Shown: positions 8,429 through 18,118 of the stretch, in pieces
Layout: every line of letters starts with the position of its first letter
Position numbering within the stretch: the first letter of the stretch is position 1
Assembly: GCF_011742165.1 (NCBI RefSeq)
Contig: NZ_JAAQTO010000057.1
Location: forward strand, 1-62,701
Source: Billgrantia bachuensis
GTDB taxonomy: Bacteria > Pseudomonadota > Gammaproteobacteria > Pseudomonadales > Halomonadaceae
DNA length: 62,701 nt
Direction: 5' to 3'
Position numbers and translations under genes: made by a program
The notes under the pieces: generated by a model
Database searches by the model: none
Told to the model about the DNA's origin: nothing
What the model saw: only the letters and a program-made list of their open reading frames with translations

Positions 8429-9017
8429 TGCGCGCCGACCTGGAGTTGATTCACCGCTGGGTGCCCGAGCGCGCCCACATCCTCGACCTGGCCTGCGGCG
8501 ACGGCACCTTGCTCGAGGCTTTGGCACGCGACAAGCGTGTGACCGGCTACGGCCTGGAGATCGACCCCGAAGGCATCACCGCCTGTATCGCCAAGGGCGT
8601 CAGCGTACTCGAGCAGAACCTCGACGAGGGGCTGGTCAACTTCGAGGACGACACTTACGATCTGGTGGTCATGACCCAGGCACTGCAGGCACTGCGTCGC
8701 CCCGATCGCATGCTCGACGAAATGCTGCGCGTGGCCAGGGAGTGCATCATCACCTTCCCCAACTTCGCCTACTGGCGGCATCGGGTGCACTTGGGCATCC
8801 GCGGCTACATGCCGGTCTCCAAGTCGCTGCCTCATGCCTGGTACGATACCCCCAACATTCACCTGACTTCGAGCACCTGTGTCGTGAGAAGGGGCTTCGC
8901 ATCACCGACCGGGCCGTCGGCATCGGCGAGCACGAGGGACACTGGGCCACGCGGCTATGGCCCAACCTGTTCGGCGAGATCGCGATCTTTCGCGTCGAGC
9001 GCCGGAATCGCCAATGA
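8425..9017 (+). pseudogene. metW: methionine biosynthesis protein MetW, frameshifted by a small deletion
   Basis: MetW is a SAM-methyltransferase-like partner of MetX. The first ~145 residues are intact, including ILDLACGDGTLLEAL and WYDTPNIHL. After the codons for NIHL (about 8863) the frame is lost. The expected C-terminus (DFEHLCREKGL to LWPNLFGEIAIFRVE) continues in another frame and stops at 9017. Compared with remembered Pseudomonas MetW, four residues of the type CTFx are missing, so about 13 bases (1 modulo 3) appear deleted. In its own frame, translation runs on through nonsense into the DUF4426 gene. This is a real mutation or an assembly fault; it is not a homopolymer slip. Confidence 0.8.
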
Positions 9018-9054
9018 TAGCCAGCCCTCGAGCGGCGTCGCCAAGGAGAGCGTC

Positions 9055-9516
9055 ATGCTGAAACGCCTTGTATCGCACCCTCATGCTCTGGCCTTCGCGC
9101 TGTTGCTGGGGCTGCTGCCGCTTGCAGGCCAGGCCCAGCAGTTCGAGCAGGTCGGCGACTACCAGATCCACTACAGCGCCGTGAGCACCAGCTTTCTGCC
9201 TTCCTCGGTGGCCGAGGCCCATGGCATCCAGCGCAGCCCCGCCCTGGCGCTGCTCAACGTCAGTGTGCTCGAGGAAGTCGATGGCCAGTTGCGCCCGGTC
9301 AATGCACCGGTCAACGGCAGCGTGGGCGAGGTCCAGGGCAGTGAGCAGCAACCGCTCAGCTTCCGCACCCTGCGCAGCGGTGAGACGCAGTCGCAGATCG
9401 CGGTGTTCCGCATTCGCGACGACGAGCCGATGCACTTTACCCTCGAGGTGCGCTACGACCGCAACCGTGAGCCGGCCGAGGTGAACTTCATCCAGCGCTT
9501 TCACATCGACCGCTGA
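9055..9516 (+). CDS. DUF4426 family exported protein
   Basis: A 153-residue protein of unknown function. It begins with a signal peptide (MLKRLVSHPH, then a leucine-rich core, cleavage probably near AQA-QQF), so it should be periplasmic. The remainder is a beta-rich domain ending in VNFIQRFHIDR; DUF4426 proteins are commonly found directly after metX-metW. AAGGAGAG at 9043-9050 gives a strong independent start, so it should be made despite the upstream metW lesion, although the lesion lets metW translation run in frame into it. Confidence 0.85.
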   Translation: MLKRLVSHPHALAFALLLGLLPLAGQAQQFEQVGDYQIHYSAVSTSFLPSSVAEAHGIQRSPALALLNVSVLEEVDGQLRPVNAPVNGSVGEVQGSEQQPLSFRTLRSGETQSQIAVFRIRDDEPMHFTLEVRYDRNREPAEVNFIQRFHIDR

Positions 9517-9519
9517 GCC

Positions 9520-9849
9520 GTGTCCGCCATTCTCGCCCATCTGCATGATTTCGATGCCGCTCCCTCACGGGGCGTCACGCTCCCCGACGGCAGAAACGTC
9601 TTCATAGTGCGCGTGCACGGCCAGATCAGCGCCTTCGTCAACCTCTGCCCGCATCAGCAGGTACCGCTGAACCTGCCCGAAGGAAGCTTCCTCGAGGCGG
9701 GTGGCGAGCTGATCCAGTGCGGCATGCATGGTGCACTGTTCCTGCCGGAAAGCGGCGAATGCGTGTTCGGCCCCTGCCAGGGGTGCTTCCTGGAGCCAGT
9801 GGCCGTCTCAATCGATGCCGAGGGCAATATTCACTTGGCGAGAGAGTGA
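9520..9849 (+). CDS. Rieske [2Fe-2S] ferredoxin-like protein
   Basis: A 109-residue stand-alone Rieske protein. The cluster motifs are CPH (about residue 43) and CGMH (about residue 67), giving the two Cys/two His ligand set. Stand-alone Rieske proteins of this size act as small electron carriers; the partner here is unknown. The start is a GTG three bases after the DUF4426 stop, without a clear ribosome site, suggesting coupling. Its last 42 bases overlap the convergent sfsA gene. Confidence 0.85.
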   Translation: MSAILAHLHDFDAAPSRGVTLPDGRNVFIVRVHGQISAFVNLCPHQQVPLNLPEGSFLEAGGELIQCGMHGALFLPESGECVFGPCQGCFLEPVAVSIDAEGNIHLARE

Positions 9850-10566
9850 TATCGGCAGCCTGCCTCTCAAACCGATCGACACCGGCCGTCCATCACGCCA
9901 GTCGACCTCGCAGCCATGGGCCACCACCTCCACACCGCGTTCGACCACCGCCTTGAGCGTGGCGGTATAGGCCGGATCGAGATGCGCCGCCGGCGCCACG
10001 TCGCGAATCCCGCTATGCGCCACGCAGAACAGCAGCACCGCCCGCTGGCCCTGCTCGGCCAGGGCCGCCAGCGCCAGCAGGTGCTTGCGGCCGCGCTCGC
10101 TCACCGCATCGGGAAAGTAGCCGTGACCGTCGAACTCCTTGAGTGTCACCTGCTTGACCTCGACGAAGGCGGTGCCCCTATCGGAATCGTCGAGGCGAAA
10201 GTCGAGTCGCGCTCCCTCCACCTTGGCCTCGCGCTTGAGCATGGCATAGCCGGCCAGCGATTCCACACGTCCGGCCCGCAGTGCCTCCTCGACGATGCGG
10301 TTGGTGCGCCCGGTATGCACCGAGGCCAGCGCCACGCTGCCGTCGGCTTGGGTCAGCTCGATCAGCTCCCAGGTCCAGGCCAGCTTGCGCGCCGGATTGT
10401 CGCTCGGCGCCAGCCACACGCGGCAGCCCGGTACGTTCACCGCCCGCATCGAGCCGGTGTTGGGACAGTGCGCCACCACTTCGCGGCCGTCGTCGAGGCG
10501 CACATCGGCCAGAAAGCGCTTGTAGCGGCGCAGCAGCACGCCTGGGACCAGGGCGGGGTATTCCAC
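9808..10566 (-). CDS. sfsA: SfsA family protein (sugar fermentation stimulation)
   Basis: The 252-residue protein matches SfsA along its length: VPGVLLRRYKRFLADV, HCPNTGSM, LASVHTGRTN, and FVEVKQVTL followed by YFPDAVSERGRKHL, the nuclease-like core with conserved E and K residues. In E. coli SfsA was described as a DNA-binding stimulator of maltose genes; its real activity is unsettled. It is 11 bases downstream of the aminotransferase gene on the same strand and overlaps the Rieske gene tail to tail. Confidence 0.93.
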   Translation of the reverse strand: MEYPALVPGVLLRRYKRFLADVRLDDGREVVAHCPNTGSMRAVNVPGCRVWLAPSDNPARKLAWTWELIELTQADGSVALASVHTGRTNRIVEEALRAGRVESLAGYAMLKREAKVEGARLDFRLDDSDRGTAFVEVKQVTLKEFDGHGYFPDAVSERGRKHLLALAALAEQGQRAVLLFCVAHSGIRDVAPAAHLDPAYTATLKAVVERGVEVVAHGCEVDWRDGRPVSIGLRGRLPISLSRQVNIALGID

Positions 10567-10577
10567 GAAGCCGCCCC

Positions 10578-11738
10578 CTATTGCCGTGCCAGAAAGCGCT
10601 CGAGACGACTCACCGCCTCCTCCAGGCGAGCGATGCCGGTGGTGAAGGCGATGCGCACATGGTGCTCACCGCCACTCACGGCGAAGTCGACCCCGGGCGT
10701 GATGGCGACGTTCTCCTCTTCCAGCAGGCGCTGACAGAAGGCCTGGCTGTCGCGGCTGTAGCGCGAGATGTCGAGCCACAGGTAAAAGGCCCCCTGGGGT
10801 GGCAGCGACGGCGCCAGGCCCAGCCGGGCAAGACCGGCCAGTAGTGCATCGCGGCGACGGCCGAGCTCGACGCGGCGGCTCTCGAGCAGATCGCGGCACG
10901 TCGGGGTGAAGGCGGCCAGCGCCGCATGCTGGGCCGGGGTGGGGGCGGCAAGGAAGACGTTCTGGGCCAGCCGGGTCAGCGGCTCCACGGCACCCTCGGG
11001 CGCCAGCAGCCAGCCCAGGCGCCAGCCGGTCATGCCGAAATACTTGGAGAAACTGTTGACCACGAAGGCCTCATTCGAGAGCGAGGCCACCGATAGCGGC
11101 TCGATGTCATAGCTGAGCCCCTGATAGATCTCATCCACCAGCAGATGCCCCCCTTGGGCAGCCACCGTGTCGGCGACCGCCTGAAGCTGTGCCGCATCGA
11201 GCATATGACCGGTGGGGTTCGACGGCGTAGCGAGCATCGCCAGGCGGGTGTCGTCGCGCCAGTGGCGGGCCACGAGGTCGGCATCGAGCTGCCAGCCGCT
11301 TTCCAGGCCGACGGGAACGGTGTCCACCTCGGCACCGGCCAGGGCCATGAAGTGCCGATTGCAGGGATAATTGGGATCGGCCATCAGCACCCTGTCGCCG
11401 GGGCCGACCAGTAGCTGGCTGGCGAGCAGCAATGCCCCGGAGGCGCCGGGTGTGACCAGGATGCGCCGGGGGTCGATGTCGGCGCCGAATTGTTCTCGGT
11501 AATGGCCGGCGATCGCCTCGCGCAGTGCCGGCAGCCCTGCAGCCGGGCTGTAGCGCGTGTATCCCGACGCCAGCGCTGCCTGTCCGGCCGCCACCACTGG
11601 CTCAGGTGTGGCGAAGTCGGGCTCGCCCACTTCGAGGTGGATGACGTCATGGCCGGCTGCCTCGCGTGCCTGGGCGGCCTCCAGCAGACTCATCACACGA
11701 AAGGGCTCAACGCGGTCAACGCGCGGATTCCACGGCAT
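10578..11738 (-). CDS. class I/II PLP-dependent aminotransferase
   Basis: Fold-type I aminotransferase of 386 residues. Landmarks are LEVGEPDFATP, the substrate-side NPTG (about residues 174-177), DEIYQGL, and the PLP-binding lysine in NSFSKYFGMTGWRLG (K232). The substrate cannot be assigned from sequence alone; related enzymes next to sfsA-dksA are annotated only as aspartate/alanine-type aminotransferases. The start at 11738 has AGGAG upstream; an open frame further upstream is not protein-like. Confidence 0.88.
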   Translation of the reverse strand: MPWNPRVDRVEPFRVMSLLEAAQAREAAGHDVIHLEVGEPDFATPEPVVAAGQAALASGYTRYSPAAGLPALREAIAGHYREQFGADIDPRRILVTPGASGALLLASQLLVGPGDRVLMADPNYPCNRHFMALAGAEVDTVPVGLESGWQLDADLVARHWRDDTRLAMLATPSNPTGHMLDAAQLQAVADTVAAQGGHLLVDEIYQGLSYDIEPLSVASLSNEAFVVNSFSKYFGMTGWRLGWLLAPEGAVEPLTRLAQNVFLAAPTPAQHAALAAFTPTCRDLLESRRVELGRRRDALLAGLARLGLAPSLPPQGAFYLWLDISRYSRDSQAFCQRLLEEENVAITPGVDFAVSGGEHHVRIAFTTGIARLEEAVSRLERFLARQ

Positions 11739-11966
11739 GGCAAACTCCTGAACGCAAGATAGATGGCCGGAGGTCGGCACTTTTCCCGATACGGCGGTCA
11801 AAAAACCATACCATCGATTTGGCCTGCTGGGAGGCCTCGGCCTTTCTCGTTGGGTATTGCAAAACGCTTCGAATTCCGATAAACAAGCATGCCTTTGGCG
11901 TGAGATACCTTGCACCATGTTGCGGCGGGTATTGATCAGCAGTCACTCAAGTAATGAGGCAGTCCC

Positions 11967-12404
11967 ATGCCAGTAGCAGACAAGAAAACGGAAGCGCCCA
12001 AAAAGTTCACCCCGTACGAGGCCGCACCGGGTGAAGAGTACATGAACGAGCAGCAGCTTGAGCACTTCCGACAGATCCTGCTGGGCTGGAAACAGGAGCT
12101 CATGGAAGAGGTCGATCGGACGGTACGCCACCTGCAGGAAGAGGCGAACAACTACGCCGACCCCGCGGACCGCGCCACTCAGGAAGAAGGCTTCAGCCTG
12201 GAGCTGCGTACCCGCGACCGCGAACGCAAACTGCTCAAGAAGATCAACGAGACGCTCGAGAAGATCGATGAGGACGACTACGGCTTCTGCGAGGCCTGCG
12301 GCGTCGAGATCGGCATTCGCCGCCTGGAGGCTCGCCCCACCGCGACGCTGTGCGTCGACTGCAAGACCCTGGCCGAGCTCAAGGAAAAGCAGCTCGGCGG
12401 CTGA
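11967..12404 (+). CDS. dksA: RNA polymerase-binding transcription factor DksA
   Basis: Binds the RNA polymerase secondary channel and, with ppGpp, mediates the stringent response at rRNA and amino-acid promoters. The 145 residues show the long coiled coil with its tip Asp pair (YADPADRATQEE, about 68-79), followed by a four-Cys zinc finger (CEAC ... CVDC). GAGG precedes the ATG. About 230 bases separate it from the divergent aminotransferase gene and must hold its promoter; I could not pick one site with confidence. A terminator follows at 12436. Confidence 0.97.
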   Translation: MPVADKKTEAPKKFTPYEAAPGEEYMNEQQLEHFRQILLGWKQELMEEVDRTVRHLQEEANNYADPADRATQEEGFSLELRTRDRERKLLKKINETLEKIDEDDYGFCEACGVEIGIRRLEARPTATLCVDCKTLAELKEKQLGG

Positions 12405-12435
12405 TGCCGGCGTGATGCGCCTCGCTCTCCTTCGC

Positions 12436-12460
12436 AACGGGCACCGCTGGGTGCCCGTTT
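12436..12460 (+). terminator. rho-independent terminator after dksA
   Basis: Ten-base stem AACGGGCACC/GGTGCCCGTT with a 4-base loop. The T tract is only TTT, so readthrough into gluQ is plausible. Confidence 0.7.
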
Positions 12461-12491
12461 GCATGTTGGCCACCGCAGCCAGGAGCCAGAC

Positions 12492-13370
12492 ATGACCGGC
12501 TACCGCGGCCGCTTCGCGCCCACCCCTTCGGGCGCCCTGCACTTCGGCTCGCTGATCGCCGCCCTGGCCAGCTTTCTCGATGCCCGCCGTGCCGGCGGCG
12601 AATGGCTCGTGCGCATCGAGGACATCGACCCGCCCCGCTGCCCGGCAGGCGCCGCCGACACCATCCTGCGCCAGCTCGAGGCCTTCGGCCTGCACTGGGA
12701 CGGTCCGATACGTTGGCAGCATGACCGCGATGCAGCCTATGCCGCGGCGCTTGCGCGTCTCGAGACGCTGGGCCTGGCTTACCCCTGCAGCTGCTCGCGC
12801 AAGCAGTGGCGCCAGTACCCGGTCTATCCCGGCTGGTGCCGCGAAGGCGTACTCGAGCCGGGCAAGCCGGTGGCTTGGCGACTGCGCAGCGACCTCGGCC
12901 TGCACCCGGTGATATGGCAGGATCGTCTCTTCGGCGAGCAGCGCTTCGACCCCGCAGAACTCGGCGACGTGGTGCTCCAGCGCAAGGATGGCCTGTGGGC
13001 CTATCAGCTCGCCGTAGTGGTGGACGATGCCGACCAGGACATCAGCGACGTGGTCCGTGGCTTCGACCTGCTCGACAACACGCCCTGGCAGCGCCAGTTG
13101 CAGCACGCGCTGGCGCTGCCCGAGCCGCGCTACCTCCATCTGCCCTTGATCGTCAACCGCGAAGGCCAGAAGCTGTCCAAGCAGAACCTGGCCCCGGCGC
13201 TGCCGCTTGCGGACAGCGAGGTGAGACCCTTGCTCTACCGCGCCCTGGCGGCACTCGACCAGGCCCCGCCCGCCGAGCTGAGCACGGCGCCGGTGGATGA
13301 GCAGCTCGCCTGGGCCAATGGCCAATGGGACCCACACCGTATACGTCCCGAGGCCCACCGCAGGGAGTGA
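12492..13370 (+). CDS. gluQ: glutamyl-Q tRNA(Asp) synthetase
   Basis: Paralogue of glutamyl-tRNA synthetase that attaches glutamate to queuosine in the anticodon of tRNA-Asp. The 292-residue protein has only the catalytic half of GluRS: RFAPTPSGALHFGSL (HIGH region), a zinc site CSCSRKQW ... GWC, and KLSKQN as the KMSKS equivalent; no anticodon-binding domain. dksA-gluQ linkage is conserved. AGGAG at 12481 lies 6 bases from ATG 12492, and the ATG at 12459 is not used. It is followed closely by the cbrX-like gene. Confidence 0.95.
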   Translation: MTGYRGRFAPTPSGALHFGSLIAALASFLDARRAGGEWLVRIEDIDPPRCPAGAADTILRQLEAFGLHWDGPIRWQHDRDAAYAAALARLETLGLAYPCSCSRKQWRQYPVYPGWCREGVLEPGKPVAWRLRSDLGLHPVIWQDRLFGEQRFDPAELGDVVLQRKDGLWAYQLAVVVDDADQDISDVVRGFDLLDNTPWQRQLQHALALPEPRYLHLPLIVNREGQKLSKQNLAPALPLADSEVRPLLYRALAALDQAPPAELSTAPVDEQLAWANGQWDPHRIRPEAHRRE

Positions 13371-13379
13371 GGAGCGCCA

Positions 13380-13556
13380 ATGTACGTCTATCGCATCATG
13401 CTGTTCCTGGTCTTCGGCGGTTATCTGCTGTCGCCGCTGCTGATGAGCGGTTGGTCGAGCCCGGGCGTCGCCTGGTATCGCCCCTTCGTTATCTGGGGGG
13501 TGCTGATCGCCTTGACGCTGTGGCTGGAGCAGAAGAGGAAACTCGATGAACGCTAG
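13380..13556 (+). CDS. small membrane protein upstream of cbrA (CbrX-like)
   Basis: A 58-residue protein beginning MYVYRIMLFLVFGGYLLSPL and ending in EQKRKLDER. It has two hydrophobic segments (about 5-22 and 34-50) and a charged tail, so it is probably an inner-membrane hairpin. Its last 11 bases overlap the start of cbrA, so cbrA translation should depend on it. In Pseudomonas a small gene called cbrX sits in the same place and is translationally coupled to cbrA; position, size and overlap match, but residue-level homology was not tested. GGAGCG precedes the ATG. Confidence 0.75.
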   Translation: MYVYRIMLFLVFGGYLLSPLLMSGWSSPGVAWYRPFVIWGVLIALTLWLEQKRKLDER

Positions 13557-16480
13557 TCTCGCCAGCGTCTTCCTCCTGGGCACCGGCTACCTGCTGTTGA
13601 TGTTCCTTTGCGCCCTGGCGGTGGAGCGGGGCTGGCTCAGCCGCCGCGTGACACGCCATCCCGCCGTATACACCCTCGCGCTCGGCGTCTACGCCAGCGC
13701 CTGGGCGATCTATGGCAGCCTGGAACTGGCCGCCAGCTCGGGCTATGGCTATCTGGCCTACTACCTGGGCGCGGCGGGTGCCTTCCTGCTGGCACCGGTA
13801 CTGCTGGTACCGATCCAGCGCATGGCTCGCACCCACCAGCTCGCCTCGCTGGCCGACCTGTTCGCCTTCCGCTTCCGCTCGCGCTGGGTCGGCACCCTGA
13901 TCACCGTGATCAGCCTGCTGGCGGTGCTGCCGCTGCTGGCACTGCAGGTCCAGACCCTGGGCGACGCCATCCATTTGATGACCGGCGCCGCCTCGCCGGC
14001 CTTGATGGCCCTGGCCCTATGTACCCTGATTGCGCTGTTCGCCATGATCTTCGGTACGCGGCATGGCAATGGTCCGGCTCGGCATGACACCCTGCTCGCC
14101 GTGATTGCGCTGACCTCGGTGGTCAAGCTGGTTGCCATGCTGGCACTGGGCGCCTTCGCCCTGTTCATCGTTTTCGATGGTCCAGCCGACCTGCAGATCT
14201 GGCTGGATGGTCCCGGACAGGCCTTTCAAGCCAGCGTGGTGCAGCCGGACGCCACCCACTGGCGCACGCTGCTGCTGCTGTTCTTCGCGACAGCCCTGCT
14301 GATGCCGCACATCTTCCATATCACCTTTGCCGAGACCCTGTCGCGCCACACCCTGCTGCAGGCGAGTTGGTCGCTGCCGCTGTTCCTGCTACTGATGGCG
14401 ATCCCGGTGCCACTGTTACTGTGGGCAGGCCAACGACTGGGTAGCCATGAGGCGCTAAGTGCTGCCTACCTGGCCTTCGGTCTGTCAGACTCGTTCTGGG
14501 TCCAGGCACTGGCTTTCCTCGCCGGCCTGGCAGCCACCAGCGGTACCCTGGTGATCATTGCCATGGCGCTATCGGGCATGATTCTCAACCACGTGCTGCT
14601 TGTCGCCCACCCCCCCGAGGCCCAGCCCAACCTCTATCGCTGGCTGCGCTGGCTGCGACGGGCGCTGATGGCCACGGTAATTCTCGGCGGCTGGCTGTTC
14701 TATCGCACGGTGGGCATCCACCACGACCTGACCACCCTGGGGCTTGCGGCCTTCGTCGGCATGGCCCAGTGCCTGCCGGGACTGCTGGCGCTGCTCTACT
14801 GGCCAGGCGCCAATCGCAAGGGCATGGTGTCGGGCCTGGTCGTGGGCGTACTGGTCTGGCTCGTCGGGCTGTGGTTGCCGCTGCTCACCGGCCTGCCCAG
14901 CTTGCTCCTGATCCCGCCGGGCATGGAGCTGCTCGTCGGCGAGCCCAACTGGTACGTGGTTACCCTGGTCTCGCTGGCGCTCAACATCCTCGTCTTCATC
15001 ATCGTCTCGCTGGCCACGCCCACCTCCGAGGGCGAACGTGCCGCCGCCGAAGCATGCTCGGTGGACGCCGTGATCCGCCCCAAGCGGCTGCCACTGCTCG
15101 CCACTTCCGGCGAAGAATTCAAGCAGCCGCTGGCACAAGCGCTGGGCGAGGATGTTGCCCAGCGCGAAGTGGAGCGTGCGCTCACCGATCTCGGTATGTC
15201 GCCGTTGGATGGTCGCCCCTACGCCTTGCGCCGGCTACGCGACCGTATCCAGGCCAACCTCTCCGGCCTGATGGGACCCTCGGTGGCCCAGGACATCGTC
15301 GACCGCTACCTGCCCTACCGGCGCAGCGGCCAGGAACCCACCGATGACATCCACTTCGTCGAGAGCCGGCTGGAAGCCTATCGCTCGCGGCTCACCGGAC
15401 TGGCGCGCGAACTCGACGGCCTGCGCCGCTACCATCGACGTATTCTCGCCCGGCTGCCGGTGGGGCTGTGTGCTTTCGGCGTCGACGATGAACTGCTGAT
15501 GTGGAACGATGCCCTGGCAGCGCTCTCCGGCATCGACGGCGCCGGCGTCGTGGGCGCCCGTCGCGACGGGCTGCCCGCCCCCTGGGCCGAGCTGATGGGC
15601 CGTGCCCTGGTCGAGCCCAACGACTACCTCTACAAGCAGCCGGTCGAGCTCAATGGCAGCGTGCGCTACCTGACCTTCCACCGTGCCGAGCTGCAGGCCG
15701 ACGAGGACGTGCGCGGCGGCACCGTGATCCTGATCGAGGATCACAGCGAGATGAAGTGGCTCGAGGACGAGCTGGTTCATGCCGCACGGCTGGCCTCGAT
15801 CGGCCAGTTGGCCGCCGGCGTGGCCCACGAGATCGGCAACCCGGTGACCGGCATCTCGTCGCTGGCACAGAACCTGCGCTATGACACCGACGACCCCGAA
15901 GTCCTGGAGACTGCCCAGCAGATCCAGCAGCTGACCGACCGAATCTCGCGCATCGTCAGTTCGCTGGTCGGCTTCGCCCACGGCGGCCGCCACGTCAAGG
16001 GCACTAGCCTGGCCCCGGTCTCCATCGCGGCCATCGCCGACGAGGCGTTGCACTTGATCCGCCTGGCGCGATCGGGAGAGGATGTTCATTACCGTAATCT
16101 CTGCCCCGCCGGGCTCGTGGTACTCGGCGACACCCAGCGGTTGCAGCAAGTCATGATCAACCTGCTGAGCAATGCACGTGACGCCAGCGAACCGGAAGGC
16201 GAAGTGGTGATCGACGCCGAACCGGAGGGCGGCATGTTGAAGGTCACCGTTACCGACGAGGGGCATGGGCTGGACGACCGGGTTCGCGAGCACCTGTTCG
16301 AACCCTTTACCACCACCAAGCCGCCGGGAGAAGGCACCGGGCTCGGCCTGCCGCTGGTCTACAGTATCATTGCCGAGCACCACGGCAGGATCGAGATCGA
16401 ATCGCCGCCCCCAGGGCGGGAGCGGGGCACTCGCATCTGCCTGTGGCTGCCCACCGAACGAGAGGATGGTGAACATACCG

Positions 16481-16503
<23 letters not shown>
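13546..16503 (+). CDS. cbrA: CbrA-type sensor histidine kinase with SLC5 transporter domain
   Basis: A 985-residue membrane histidine kinase. Roughly residues 1-500 form a sodium/solute symporter (SLC5) domain with about a dozen hydrophobic segments. A linker follows, then a PAS-like segment (about 630-720), the HisKA helix with phosphoacceptor His 761 in HEIGNP, and a HATPase domain with NLLSNARD, DEGHGLD and GTGLGLP. In Pseudomonas CbrA responds to carbon/nitrogen status, possibly histidine, and phosphorylates CbrB. Order cbrX-cbrA-cbrB-crcZ-pcnB is the same here. It overlaps cbrB by 23 bases. Confidence 0.93.
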
Positions 16504-17872
<1,369 letters not shown>

Positions 17873-17903
17873 CGAGAAAAGCGTCCTTCTACGACTAACG
17901 TCC

Positions 17904-17938
17904 AAGCGCCTCGACCGGTTCGTCGAAGGCGCTTTTTT
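17904..17938 (+). terminator. rho-independent terminator after cbrB
   Basis: Stem AAGCGCC/GGCGCTT extended by TCGA/TCGA inside, followed by a T run to 17938. It isolates cbrAB from the sRNA gene downstream. Confidence 0.85.
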
Positions 17939-17966
17939 GTGCCCGCCCGGGCTCCTTTGCACCAGG

Positions 17967-18062
17967 TGTTACCTTCCCACCCAGAATTTGCCCCGACATG
18001 GCGCAGCAGGGGTAACACACCAGCCATGCCGATCAGGGACACGCCAAAGAGGAAATTGTAAC
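17967..18062 (+). promoter_or_regulatory. candidate CbrB upstream activator sites
   Basis: TGTTAC at 17967-17972, GTAACA at 18012-18017 and GTAAC at 18058-18062 are spaced 45-46 bases apart upstream of the sigma-54 promoter. From memory, TGTTAC/GTAACA half-sites are the CbrB recognition elements of Pseudomonas crcZ/crcY promoters. Binding here is inferred. Confidence 0.6.
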
Positions 18063-18092
18063 TTATTGTTCTGCATACGCTAAAAGCCACCC

Positions 18093-18109
18093 TGGCATGT
18101 GCCGTGCAA
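18093..18109 (+). promoter_or_regulatory. sigma-54 promoter of the CrcZ-type sRNA
   Basis: TGGCATG-N4-GTGCA has the invariant GG (18094-18095) and GC (18106-18107) exactly 10 bases apart. Transcription should begin near 18116-18120. Confidence 0.82.
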
Positions 18110-18118
18110 TATTCAGGG

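Noticed and set aside
8425..9516. A 363-codon open frame joining MetW and the DUF4426 protein as one product
   Set aside because: The middle ~60 codons are out-of-frame metW, and the DUF4426 gene has its own signal peptide and ribosome site. The fusion is a consequence of the metW deletion.
16265..16480. A cbrB start far upstream inside cbrA
   Set aside because: The added 72 residues are the out-of-frame shadow of the cbrA ATPase domain; the receiver domain begins at MSRILIVED.
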